Of a DNA stretch of 64,000 nt, positions 1 to 13,630 are shown one piece after another (position 1 is the first letter of the stretch; every line of letters starts with the position of its first letter). The notes beneath the pieces are model-generated. The model saw only the letters and a program-made list of their open reading frames with translations. It did not search any database and had not been told where the DNA came from. The stretch is from Panulirus ornatus (taxonomy: Eukaryota; Arthropoda; Malacostraca; Decapoda; Palinuridae), in assembly GCF_036320965.1 (NCBI RefSeq), contig NC_092235.1, positions 26,759,476-26,823,475 of the forward strand, read 5' to 3'. Position numbers and translations under genes: made by a program.

Positions 1-32
<32 letters not shown>

Positions 33-35
<3 letters not shown>

Positions 36-1757
36 TTTTTCTTTCTTTTTTGCTTTGTCGCTGTCTCCCGCGTTTGCTAGGTAGCGCAAGGAAACAGACG
101 AAAGAAATGGCCCAACCCACCCCCATACACATGTATATACATACGCCCACACACGCAAATATACATACCTACACAGCTTTCCATGGTTTACCTCAGACGC
201 TTCACATGCCCTGATTCAATCCACTGACAGCACGTCAACCCCGGTATACCACATCGATCCAATTCACTCTATTCCTTGCCCTCCTTTCACCCTCCTGCAT
301 GTTCAGGCCCCGATCACACAAAATCTTTTTCACTCCATCTTTCCACCTCCAATTTGGTCTCCCACTTCTCCTCGTTCCCTCCACCTCCGACACATACATC
401 CTCTTGGTCAATCTTTCCTCACTCATTCTCTCCATGTGCCCAAACCATTTCAAAACACCCTCTTCTGCTCTCTCAACCACGCTCTTTTTATTTCCACACA
501 TCTCTCTTACCCTTACGTTACTTACTCGATCAAACCACCTCACAACACACATTGTCCTCAAACATCTCATTTCCAGCACATCCATCCTCCTGCGCACAAC
601 TCTATCCATAGCCCACGCCTCGCAACCATACAACATTGTTGGAACCACTATTCCTTCAAACATACCCATTTTTGCTTTCCGAGATAATGTTCTCGACTTC
701 CACACATTCTTCAAGGCTCCCAGGATTTTCGCCCCCTCCCCCACCCTACGATCTACTTCCGCTTCCATGGTTCCATCCGCTGCCAGATCCACTCCCAGTT
801 ATCTAAAACACTTTACTTCCTCCAGTTTTTCTCCATTCAAACTTACCTCCCAATTGACTTGACCCTCAACCCTACTGTACCTAATTACCTTGCTCTTATT
901 CACATTTACTCTAAATTTTCTTCTTTCACACACTTTACCAAACTCAGTCACCAGCTTCTGCAGTTTCTCACATGAATCAGCCACCAGTGCTGTATCATCA
1001 GCGAACAACAACTGACTCACTTCCCAAGCTCTCTCATCCCCAACAGACTTCATATTTGCCCCTCTTTCCAAAACTCTTGCATTTACCTCCCTAACAACCC
1101 CATCCATAAACAAATTAAACAACCATGGAGACGTCACACACCCCTGCCGCAAACCTACATTCACTGAGAACCAATCACTTTCCTGTCTTCCTACACCTTA
1201 CATCCTCGATAAAAACTTTTCACTGCTTCTAACAACTTGCCTCCCACACCATATATTCTTAATACCTTCTACAGAGAATCTCTATCAACTCTATCATATG
1301 CCTTCTCCAGATCCATAAATGCTACATACAAATCCATTTGCTTTTCTAAGTATTTCTCACTTACATTCTTCAAAGCAAACACCTGATCCACACATCCTCT
1401 ACCACTTCTGAAACCACACTGCTCTTCCCCAATCTGATGCTCTGTACATGCCTTCACCCTCTCAATCAATACCCTTCCATATAATTTACCAGGAATACTC
1501 AACAAACTTATACCTCTGTAATTTGAGCACTCACTCTTATCCCCTTTGCCTTTGTACAGTGGCACTATGCACGCATTCCGCCAATCCTCAGGCACCTCAC
1601 CATGAGTCATACATACATTAAATAACCTTACCAACCAGTCAACAATACAGTCACCCCCTTTTTTAATAGATTCCACTGCAATACCATCCAAACCTGCTGC
1701 CTTGCCGGCTTTCATCTTCCGCAAAGCTTTTACTACCTCTTCTCTGTTTACCAAATC

Positions 1758-1760
<3 letters not shown>
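33..1760 (-). mobile_element. RTE-like non-LTR retrotransposon, inactivated copy
   Basis: This copy reads right to left. It begins near 1760 inside the reverse transcriptase domain and ends in the 3' UTR at 33, followed by (TA)n at 1-32. Visible RT blocks are [81 protein letters not shown] and a C-terminal arm with [15 protein letters not shown]. It is broken: a codon that is TAT in sister copies is TAA at 799-801, and a deletion near 1190 removes several codons and shifts the frame. It is the only copy here that keeps the upstream RT blocks. The clade is judged from the C-terminal arm and the KGKGD..NYRG motif; RTE/BovB-like is the best guess. Confidence 0.9.

Positions 1761-1823
<63 letters not shown>
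1761..1823. repeat. (TA)n microsatellite between head-to-head LINE copies
   Basis: This is an uninterrupted TA dinucleotide tract. It separates the 5' end of the minus-strand LINE from the 5'-truncated end of the plus-strand LINE. Confidence 0.97.
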
Positions 1824-3234
<1,411 letters not shown>

Positions 3235-3235
3235 A

Positions 3236-3458
3236 AACTATTCGCCATTTCCCGCGTTAGCGAGGTAGCGTTAAGAACAGAGGACTGGGCCTTTTTTGGA
3301 ATATCCTCACCTGGCCCCCTCTGTTCCTTCTTTTGGAAAAATTGAAAAAAAGAAACGAGAGGGGAGGATTTCCAGCCCCCCGCTCCCTCCCCTTTTAGTC
3401 GCCTTCTACGACACGCAGGGAATGCGTGGGACGTATTCTTAATCCCCTATCCCCATAT
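3236..3458 (-). mobile_element. SINE with LINE-like 3' end (copy 1)
   Basis: This is a non-coding repeat of about 225 bp found many times in the window. Read on its sense strand it runs from a 5' part (GATAGGGG, ATTCCCTGCGTGTCGTAGAA), through a G-rich block and an internal T-run, to a 3' end (CGCTACCTCGCTAACGCGGG, AAATGGCGAATAG). The 3' end lies against (TA)n. No pol III A or B box is clear to me, so the origin of its head is unknown. Confidence 0.85.
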
Positions 3459-3474
3459 ATATATATCTTTCTTT

Positions 3475-3703
3475 CATACTATTCGCCATCTCCCGCATTA
3501 GCGAGGTTGCGTTAAGAACAGAGGACTGGACCTTTGAGGGAATATCCTCACCTGGCCCCCTTCTCTGTCCCTTCTTTTGGAAAATTAAAAAAAAAAAAAA
3601 ACGAGAGGGGAGGATTTCCAGCCCCCCGCTCCCTTCCCTTTTAGTCGCCTCTACGACACGCAGGGAATACTTGGGCAGTATTCTTTCTCCCCTATCCCCA
3701 GGG

Positions 3704-3706
<3 letters not shown>
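3475..3706 (-). mobile_element. SINE with LINE-like 3' end (copy 2)
   Basis: This is a second near-full copy in tandem with the previous one and in the same orientation. It is separated by a few bases with a short TA run. Its 5' end abuts another (TA)n tract. Confidence 0.85.
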
Positions 3707-3793
<87 letters not shown>

Positions 3794-3802
3794 ATATATA
3801 TA
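3707..3802. repeat. (TA)n microsatellite
   Basis: This is a TA tract with one ATT interruption. It follows the 5' end of the second SINE. Confidence 0.96.
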
Positions 3803-3963
3803 GTTAAACTTTAGTAATCTGTCGGAGTATATTTGTTTATGAGGGTAAGTGCGATCCGATAGGTTCACTGGCATTAATATAATTAATAATTTCTTGAAAT
3901 GTAACTATTATCTTTATTATATTTCTCATTTACGTAATTATTAACTGTCCCCCTTTTTTTCTT

Positions 3964-4035
<72 letters not shown>

Positions 4036-4284
4036 GTCAAAACAATGACGCCTTCTACCACATGCCGTTTTCTATCTCCGGAGGCTCCAGGAGACATCAA
4101 TGTTACGGCAAATGTTCAGATAATGATCCAAATATCGCAAGAAATAAGATAATTTTCTGCCATCCTTTTTGTTAAATTTCCCTCTTTATTATTGTAGATA
4201 TAAGCAATTAGGGATACTAATAATTTATATGGTTCGTTTATCTTGTGTGATGTGAATAATGATGAAATTGCCAATTCTCTGTAT
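3803..4284. other. Non-coding AT-rich DNA with a (GA)n tract
   Basis: I see no coding frame here. A pure GA dinucleotide tract of about 65 bp occupies 3967-4032. The rest is unique-looking AT-rich sequence. Confidence 0.8.
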
Positions 4285-4880
4285 TCTTGTAGACCAGGGT
4301 TTAAAGTAAGATGTTAATCAGATGTAGACCAGGGTGTACATCAGGTTTAAATTAGGATGTATAATAGGTTTTAGACCAGGGTGTACATCAGGTTTAAATC
4401 AGGGTGTACATCAGGTTTAAATCAGGGTGTACAACAAGTCGTAGACCAGGGTGTACATCAGATTTAAACCAGTAAGCTGCAGACTTGGATGTGCGCCAGG
4501 TTTAAACCAGGGCGTTGACCAGGGTGTACATCAGAGTTTACACCATGATGTAGACCAAGGTGTGCTCTAGATTTAAACCAGGACGTAGACCAGGGTGTAA
4601 GCGAGGGTGCGCACCAGGGCTTACATCAGGATGTACCCTAGGTTTAAATCAGGGTGTACAGCAGGGTGTAGACTAGGGTGTACAACAGGGTGTACACTAA
4701 GCTTTACACCAGGACGTAGACCAGGATGTACACCAGGGTGTACACCATCATATAGACAAAGATGTGCATCAAGACGTACACAAGGTTGTAGACTAGGATA
4801 TACAGCAGGATGTGAACTAAGATGTATAGTAAGAAGTAGACCAGTGTGTAGACCAAGCTGTATATTATTCCCATACACTA
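4285..4880. repeat. Degenerate minisatellite, 11-12 bp core
   Basis: A degenerate short unit around CAGGGTGTACACCAGG and TAGACCAGGGTGTACA is repeated dozens of times with irregular spacing. It opens reading frames on both strands (4607-4888 plus and 4621-4878 minus) with Cys/Gly/Thr-rich or His/Pro-rich repeats. I regard these as by-products of the repeat rather than genes. Confidence 0.85.
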
Positions 4881-6619
<1,739 letters not shown>

Positions 6620-6890
6620 CAAAGACCGTTCCATCGTTCCGCCGTATGGAGGGTTAACATTGCTCCATCGTTCCCAATACAGATGTGAACATTGTGCCGT
6701 AGTTCCACCGTTAAGAGGTAAACATTGTTTGATCGTTCTGGCTCACAAAGGTAAACAATTTTCAATAATTGCTTTATACAGATGTAAACAATGTCCCATC
6801 GTTGCTCTGTACAATTGTAAATAATGTTCCCTTGTTCCGCTCTCCATAGATGATGGATGACTGTTCCATCGCTCCTCTGTTCAAAAGAAC
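6620..6890. repeat. Degenerate tandem repeat, roughly 40-bp unit
   Basis: Motifs such as GTAAACAATGTTCCATCGTT and CAGATGTGAACATTG recur about every 35-45 bp with heavy divergence. The open frame on the minus strand across it (6424-6903) has no recognised domain and is probably repeat-driven. Confidence 0.6.
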
Positions 6891-7189
6891 AGCAAGCAAA
6901 CATGAAAGCAAGCAGTGCAAAACAATGTATCGGCAGGAAGGAACAGAAATCCTGCTGAAGGTGAGAATGAAGGTCAAGTCAAGCAAGAAGAAAATGGTTT
7001 GTAAGGAACAAACCTTTGTCCCTCGTGAGGTCATGGACGACGTTTTCCATGCGTGGTGTGAGGCAGCAGCAGTCATGGCCTTTGGGATAGACACCGGTAA
7101 ACATAGAGGTAACCTTGGCAATGTTTTTCATATGTGACACAGATGACTATTTTGAAACCCCTAGACCACGACTGTACGACTCTGAATCA

Positions 7190-7640
7190 AAGGTCAGGCT
7201 GCCGGTAAATCCAAGGGTCGTAATTTCGCATTTTCGTGCTCCTTGTGCTCAAAGGTCGTACCATCATACTCAAGGGTGGTTTGTCGTCTTGTAGGGTCGT
7301 CCTAGCTTGCTCAAAGAGTTTATGACTATGCCACACCCTTATTAACTCTGGTGTAGGAATAAACTGCATAGTGAGTGCATGGTTATCTTACGATTCGGTG
7401 AAGGGAAATCGTCGTGACCTGACCTGGTTATCTAATAACTTTGTGAAGTGGTCGTATGTGAGTTGTGTGCCTAACAATTTTATGTAGGATCGTACGTGGG
7501 TAGGGTATCCGACGATTTTACGGAAGGTCGGAAAGGAGTTGGGTATGTAACGACTCTATTCTAGTCGTACATGGACTGGGGGTACCAACGACTTTACGAA
7601 GGGGTGTCGTAAGCGTCGCAGCTGGTCAGCCAATGACGTC
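7190..7640. repeat. Degenerate GTCGTA-rich repeat cluster
   Basis: The left part (to about 7330) holds copies of AAGGTCGTACCATCATACTC-like sequence. The right part (7400-7640) holds diverged units of about 40-50 bp that pair a GGTCGTACGTGGGT-like half with a CCAACGACTTTACGAAGG-like half. The left motif also occurs at 13190, 24940 and 47640. Confidence 0.6.
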
Positions 7641-9633
7641 ATTTTCTAAAACTGCAAATCACAGAGAATGCTGCTTGAAGTTAGAATGTGTTCTGGCCTA
7701 TGGTTCAGCGTGGGTTCGATGGCGAAGACGTCGAGGATAAAGATATCGGAGGGTAAGATATTAAGATAGTGCTATGGTAGTGAAAGTAAGATAGTAAAGA
7801 AGTCGTGGGCAAGTTTAGATTTCGAAAACCCGCGTTTCATAAAGGGAATCTGAATTTTGAAACTTACGAAGTTATGGAGAACCATTTTGTAATTAGATAA
7901 CTCTGGTTAATGACTGTAATTAAATTAGGTATGTAGAGGCAGCTAACATGGATACCTCAACCTAAATATACATATATATTTTTAAATCAGATATGTTTCC
8001 ACTTTCCATGCGAAGAAAAATGGGGAGAGAGAAAATCTAGCGGCGTATGGCAAGTTGTTTGTTATGAGTTACGAGATGAGTGACGTCAGGACGTGGGTGA
8101 AGAAGTGGGGTTGGGTTGCTGGTCAGCGGCACTCAGCCAGTTGGTGTCGTAATGGAGACCCACGCAGATGGTGAGGCCTTGATGGACGCCTGGCGGCAAA
8201 CTGTGGATAGAGTACTGATGTCTGCATCGAATGCTGCGTGAGGGAGCGCACGGGTGAACCACAGCCGATGATTAGCGGGGGAAGATGGCTGAAGCTTTGA
8301 AGGATGGCAGACGATGCCTGGGGGAATGGCCAGAGGCCAGGCGTAGTGAGAGATTTTTCTTTCCATTACTGGGACACTGGAACGGAGCGTAGCTCCGTAG
8401 GATATTAGACTGTGGACTGAAAAGAAAGTGGTTCAAAAGCAATGGATTTGGAGAAAGTGTGATAATTAGGTGGTCGAGAAGAGGCGAGTTATGGTCCTGG
8501 AGACTATTGGCATCAACGGAAAGGTTGAAGATGGCGCGGTAGATCCCTACACAGTGGTGAACCACAGCAGGACTGGAGGCCAGCAGCTGAGGGAGGTCAG
8601 TTAGGGACCATGATTTGGGGAGGAGGGAGGGAGGAAGTGCGTGCCACCATCATGGGTGAAGACGAGTAAGGTGACGGGTGATAAGTGAGGGTGAACACTT
8701 TTTCCCCCACACAGGACACTTCGACGAATGGCATTCCATTTTTTCATGATATACTGCAATGAACGAATGCTTGTGAAACTGGAAGTTTCTCGTAGCTGGA
8801 GAGATCCAAGGCAAAAGATGTTTTCTTTTAAGAGGAACTGTTTTTTTTTTTCTCGAAGATGTTCCAAGATTACGATTCCCGTCGTACGTGTCGATTATAT
8901 ATGCATAAAACTCTACTTTATACGCCGACTTCTTGGGATCCCAGAAAATGTTTGCATATATTGAAGACTAGCAATCCCATTTTATGTGAGCCTACATAAT
9001 TAAAGTATTCGGTACCCCGAAAGATACTTTGTACTCCCCGATGAAATGTCTCTTAGAGTTCCTGCTGCTGTAGTGTCATAAAACCCAGCAAACTAAAATG
9101 TAGATGACGAACACATGTTTGTGGCCGTCTGGTTAGTTATTTGGGTTTAGATCAGTTTGACTCAGGGTCATGTGGATCGTCGTCGTCATCAGAATCACCA
9201 GTCAAAACGAAAATGAAGATCGACACTTTCTCGAGTGTTCGGAATGATTCTTAGACCATAAACATTCGTACAGCCTCTATGGCCTTGAACAGCCATTTTT
9301 ATATGAAAGAATTTAGTCGAGTGTCAACAGAGAGTGAATGTGGTTCAGAACAGAGCCTAGAAATTGTGAATTCTTAACCATAAAGTTACGAGCCGTGCGT
9401 CACAATGATAGGATTGCCATGCACAACATGTGGTGAAAACAACGTCACATTGTCATGCACTGTGGGTCTTTTATGACTCAGATCATTCACAGTCACTTCT
9501 CTTTACAGTCTCATATATGCTTCTTCTAACCTTGATGACCGCTGTAGAGAAATTACTCCGTAAATCGGTGTTGCTTGGAATATATTTTCGAAAAAAAATA
9601 TTTTCCTACTTTATGTTGTCATGTTCGTCTCTA
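7641..9633. other. No recognisable gene
   Basis: Several medium frames exist, for example on the minus strand at 8133-8366 and 8272-8565, but none shows a domain I know. I see no clear splice-flanked exon and no repeat of note. Confidence 0.5.
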
Positions 9634-9930
9634 AGTCTACCTCGTATGCGGGTCGACCCTTGATTTTTGGCCAAGAAATCATTGAGTTGTGATATGCCTC
9701 GTGTATAGGTCGACCCAAGTTTTCGAGGTTAATGGAGCAACAAATTAGGTTAATAAAGCCCCACGCTCTACGCACACACTTCACCTGTTTGTCTCCACCA
9801 GTACCAGCTAAGCTTTGTGTCCACCCAGCTGTCAGATCTGAGTGAACAGGGCATAGGCTACTATGAATAAATAATAAATCTATGATTTCTTGGCCCAAAA
9901 TCAAAGGTCTACCTATACACGAGGTAGATT
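9634..9930. mobile_element. MITE / non-autonomous TIR DNA transposon
   Basis: The ends are long imperfect terminal inverted repeats of about 47 bp. The left end reads TCTACCTCGTATGCGGGTCG onward into GGCCAAGAAATCAT. The right end, read on the other strand, gives TCTACCTCGTGTATAGGTAG onward into GGCCAAGAAATCAT. TA dinucleotides at 9632-9633 and 9931-9932 fit a TA target-site duplication. A partial extra copy of the TIR motif (CCTCGTGTATAGGTCGACCC) lies just inside the left TIR. There is no transposase ORF, so it is non-autonomous. The TA target suggests the Tc1/mariner-pogo group, but this is not proven. Confidence 0.75.
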
Positions 9931-9932
9931 TA

Positions 9933-11239
9933 CAAGCGGTTTATCACTTGCCCGTAGTTTCCTTGGCGTCGACCGTTTAGTGACAGTATGAGAGCTTACT
10001 TAGAGGAAGGGATTAAGATCAACGTTAACACAAGGTTCATCTGCTGGTCACGTCAAGCAGCGGAGATCGCTGTGAAAGGATGGAGGCAGCTGGACAAGTG
10101 ATCCAATCAGAGAGCGACACGACAAGCCATCCGGTCGGGTGACGATCACCTGCTGGGGAACACAATCCCGCCGAATGCTGGGATCAGTTTTTCTTGAGGA
10201 AGACCGATGAACGGTCGAAACATTGAGGTATGTCTTAGGTCTAATCCGTTTGTATCCATTCCATCCCTGTTTTCCATATATTTCATGATGTATATGAATA
10301 TATTCCAAAATCCGAAACTCCTCTGGTACCGGCATTTTGGATAAGGGATACTCAGCCTGTACTACGACTACTACAAACAAGATAATGCAATATGATCTTC
10401 CGTACAGCTTCAGTCAGGCAAATTTAGGGCATGTCGCATCCACGCTTCCGAGTTTGGTAACCAATCAAGTCGTACCCTTACATAGCATATGACTAGCATA
10501 CTTAATAAACGCTCTTATCATAGATATACCTTATGATACCTCCATTAGTCGAGACTAACCATGTATATAGTTAGTGGTACTTGATATAATTATGTAGCTG
10601 GACGATCTCCCACGATGGCATATTTCACAACACACCCAAGCACGCCCATACGTCCGGAGATAAACACACCTGACCTTTTCCAGGAACGGCATGCTACACA
10701 GCGGGCTGTCGTCGACAAGAACCCTCGCCAGGCTGGGAGACCTGGCCACATCTTTTCACACACACCTCCCACGAGCGTCAGTCTATCGGTGGCCGTGGAG
10801 GGTAGCAGACGTAAACGCTGCCGTTACAACACTGTGAGAGGTGCGGCCTTTGTGTTTCATTGTTCAGCTCCCTGCTGAAGTGTGTCATATGAAAGAAAAA
10901 AGACTGTTTGGCGTGCCTGGCTCTGTAATAATTGATAGCTTGGATGAAATGTGAATTCTGGTTATGTGTTCATTTTCAATGGTGCGCTGGAAATAGAAAG
11001 ATTTTAAATGGGCCTTAGATACTCCGGAGGTGCTTTGTTGAATGTATTTGTATGTTTTCTATAACAGAATACTTTAGAGGTTATTGGTGGAAACAGGATT
11101 ATTATGATACATGTAGAAAGGCATAGATTTATAACGGCTCCCCTTGAAAAGACGTGACGAGGCATCGGCTAAACCATCTTACCACATATGAGTGTAAACA
11201 AAGTTATATACAGAACCAAAATGTTGAGTTCCAAATTGA

Positions 11240-11283
<44 letters not shown>

Positions 11284-12814
11284 ATGGAAACATTAGATCA
11301 CAAGCCTGACACGAATGGCAGCCATATATGTAATCACTGGGTCTAACTTACACAAGTTACAACTATTAAGTTTACAACTGACACAGTTTAACCACGCTAA
11401 GTTCATGGCATCACATCAAGATTCAACCCCAAACGTTTTTATGCGCTAAGTTTGGTTTGACTTCAACTAAGTCAAATATAACGTCAATTACCTTTGCTGA
11501 GAAAAACGTTGTGTTGGGGTTTGGGGGTGTGTTTAGTTTTCTGACGATTAGAATCAAGTATTTTTCCACAAGAAAGAAACGAATATTCTGACGGAAGTGT
11601 GTTGGCTCATAAATGGATGCCTTACATATTGTTTAGATCGCTTTAAAGTTGCCCTACCAACGTTTTCTTTTTTTTTTTTTTCTTAGGTTTGGTTTCAGTG
11701 TAAACAATAAAAGGTCTTAGAACTAAGTTTCTACGTCTATGTTGTTTACATTCATAAAACCACGAGCGTTGGCTAATGTGGGAGAGACTGAAAGAAATAA
11801 AACGATACCTGGGCCAAAGGAGTGGAACTTGACATCCACTGGTGATGATGGTCACAACGCAGCCGTACCGTTAACTCTATCGATACCCTTGTGGGTGGTA
11901 GGGGACATATAACCCTCTGGTCAGTGGTTGACTATTACAGACAGTTCAGGTGGGGGGGGGGGGAGAAATTGTATTGTAATTGGCAAAATGAATCTATGAA
12001 AAGGTCAACAAAGGTTGACTTGTAGAATGATCGTTTAATGAGTTTGTGTTCTCCACATTTCAACACGAGGAGTAAAGTTTTGTTTAGCTAGGTTATTGGA
12101 GGAAAAGTGTGTGGCCTTGTGGCCTTAATAGGCCTATTCTCAGTTTAAGGAGGGATGGAGGAGAATGTTTGTGTTGTTAATAAGCAGGTTATAAACACAA
12201 GGCCTACTGTACTTAATAGTCTTACTCGCAAGATGAGAATTGGCTTTTTGTTGTGGTGTTGTTGCTTACTGGCCTTCTTGCAACACAAGGAGTGGACTTG
12301 TATGTCTGTTGGGCTAACTGTAAGCGATGGGTGGGTTTGAGTTGCCAATAGGTCTTCTTTCACCACAAAGATGACAGGGCATATACGCGATGCCAGAACA
12401 GAGAGAGCACGCTACAATGATATGAACTGCGCCTTCACAAGAAGTTGAACAATCGGAGAATGTTGTAAAGGCGGATGGAAGTGGTGTGGGGTGTTTCTGG
12501 AGAATACATGAGGAGGTTGTCAGCTGTGGTGTGTGTGTGTGTGTGTGTTGTGTGTGTGTGTGTAGGGTTGCCGGCAAAGTGTGTCAGCCAAGACAGTGTT
12601 AGGAGGTCGGGATAAAGGTTCAAGGAATGATGATTGAAACGGGAGATGAATCCGGAGTGAAAAAGCTTAAGTATTCCACGCAGGGGTTTCAAATTCCGTT
12701 AGTGGTTTGGGTACGATAGGTAGTGAACATTTACATAAAGAGGTTCCGACGTGTGTGAGATTGCTATCGCTTTTTATGACAATGTATGGGTGGGAAATAT
12801 GTGGTAAAGGTGGA

Positions 12815-12816
<2 letters not shown>
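9933..12816. other. No recognisable gene; hairpin-GAAAC motif and (CA)n
   Basis: A hairpin with a 5-bp stem followed by GAAAC (GACCGATGAACGGTCGAAAC) lies at 10202-10221. A (CA)n tract lies at about 11242-11281, and a TG-rich stretch at 12529-12562. A GC-rich patch at 10610-10880 has short frames on both strands but no domain I recognise. Confidence 0.55.

Positions 12817-12908
<92 letters not shown>
12817..12908. repeat. (TA)n microsatellite
   Basis: This is a pure TA tract of about 90 bp. It lies just downstream, in the minus-strand sense, of the candidate exon at 12930-13115. Confidence 0.96.
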
Positions 12909-12910
<2 letters not shown>

Positions 12911-12929
12911 TCTTTAAGGAACGCAAGCC

Positions 12930-13115
12930 TCAAGAGCACAAGGACAACATGAAGGAAAAGAGGATAATGATGGCGAGCGGTGGTAGACTGAAAAGCAGCA
13001 GGACCCGCAGGACATATCCAGGAAACGAGTCACCGAGGCCAAGGTCGTCAAGAGAGTCGTAGTACGTGTCGGGTGTGTCTGCGGTGGAGGTGGTCTGCTG
13101 CCAACGTAGGCCCAG
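12930..13115 (-). CDS. Candidate terminal exon of an unrecognised membrane or GPI-anchored protein
   Basis: After a good acceptor (AATCCCCCAG on the minus strand) there are 61 sense codons and a TGA. The peptide begins [20 protein letters not shown], continues with an acidic stretch ([10 protein letters not shown]), and ends in a strongly hydrophobic stretch of about 27 residues (starting [20 protein letters not shown]) with almost nothing after it. That is the layout of a C-terminal membrane anchor or a GPI-attachment signal. Codon third positions are rich in G and C, like the SLC15-like exons and unlike neighbouring DNA. An in-frame TAA sits just upstream of the acceptor, so if it is real it is an exon of a spliced gene. 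I did not find partner exons and do not recognise the family. Confidence 0.35.
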   Translation of the reverse strand: MGLRWQQTTSTADTPDTYYDSLDDLGLGDSFPGYVLRVLLLFSLPPLAIIILFSFMLSLCS

Positions 13116-13189
13116 CTGGGGGATTTACCCTTGTTCCCAGGGTAAAGTGCTTGGGATCAATCTAGGTACTGGGAGATTATTTTCCAGAA

Positions 13190-13630
13190 CGTAAGATAAT
13201 CCATTGAGCACGATGGTGCGACCCATGTATACGATAAACGTAAGATGATCCATTGAGCACGACGGTACGACCCATGTATACGATAAACGTAAGATAATCC
13301 ATTGAGCACGATGGTGCGACCCATGTATACGATAAACGTAAGATGATCCATTGAGCACGATGGTACGACCCATGTATACGATAAACGTAAGATGATCCAT
13401 TGAGCACGACGGTACGACCCATGTATACGATAAACGTAAGATGATCCATTGAGCACGACGGTACGACCCATGTATACGATAAACGTAAGATAATCCATTG
13501 AGCACGACGGTACGACCCATGTATACGATAAACGTAAGATAATCCATTGAGCACGATGGTACGACCCATGTATACGATAAACGTAAGATAATCCATTGAG
13601 CACGATGGTACGACCCATGTATACGATGAC
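13190..13630. repeat. 49-bp minisatellite, about nine units
   Basis: Near-perfect tandem units of 49 bp each begin CGTAAGATAATCCATTGAGC and end with a block like TACGACCCATGTATACGATA. They differ mainly at A/G and C/T positions (GATAATCC or GATGATCC, GATGG or GACGG). Because 49 is not a multiple of three, the three minus-strand frames are all open through the array and encode the same 49-residue cycle in different phases. The open frames are therefore not evidence of a gene. Confidence 0.95.

Noticed and set aside
1702..1823. N-terminal extension of the LINE ORF at 1702
   Set aside because: It consists of antisense sequence from the neighbouring LINE and translated (TA)n fused by chance to the RT frame.
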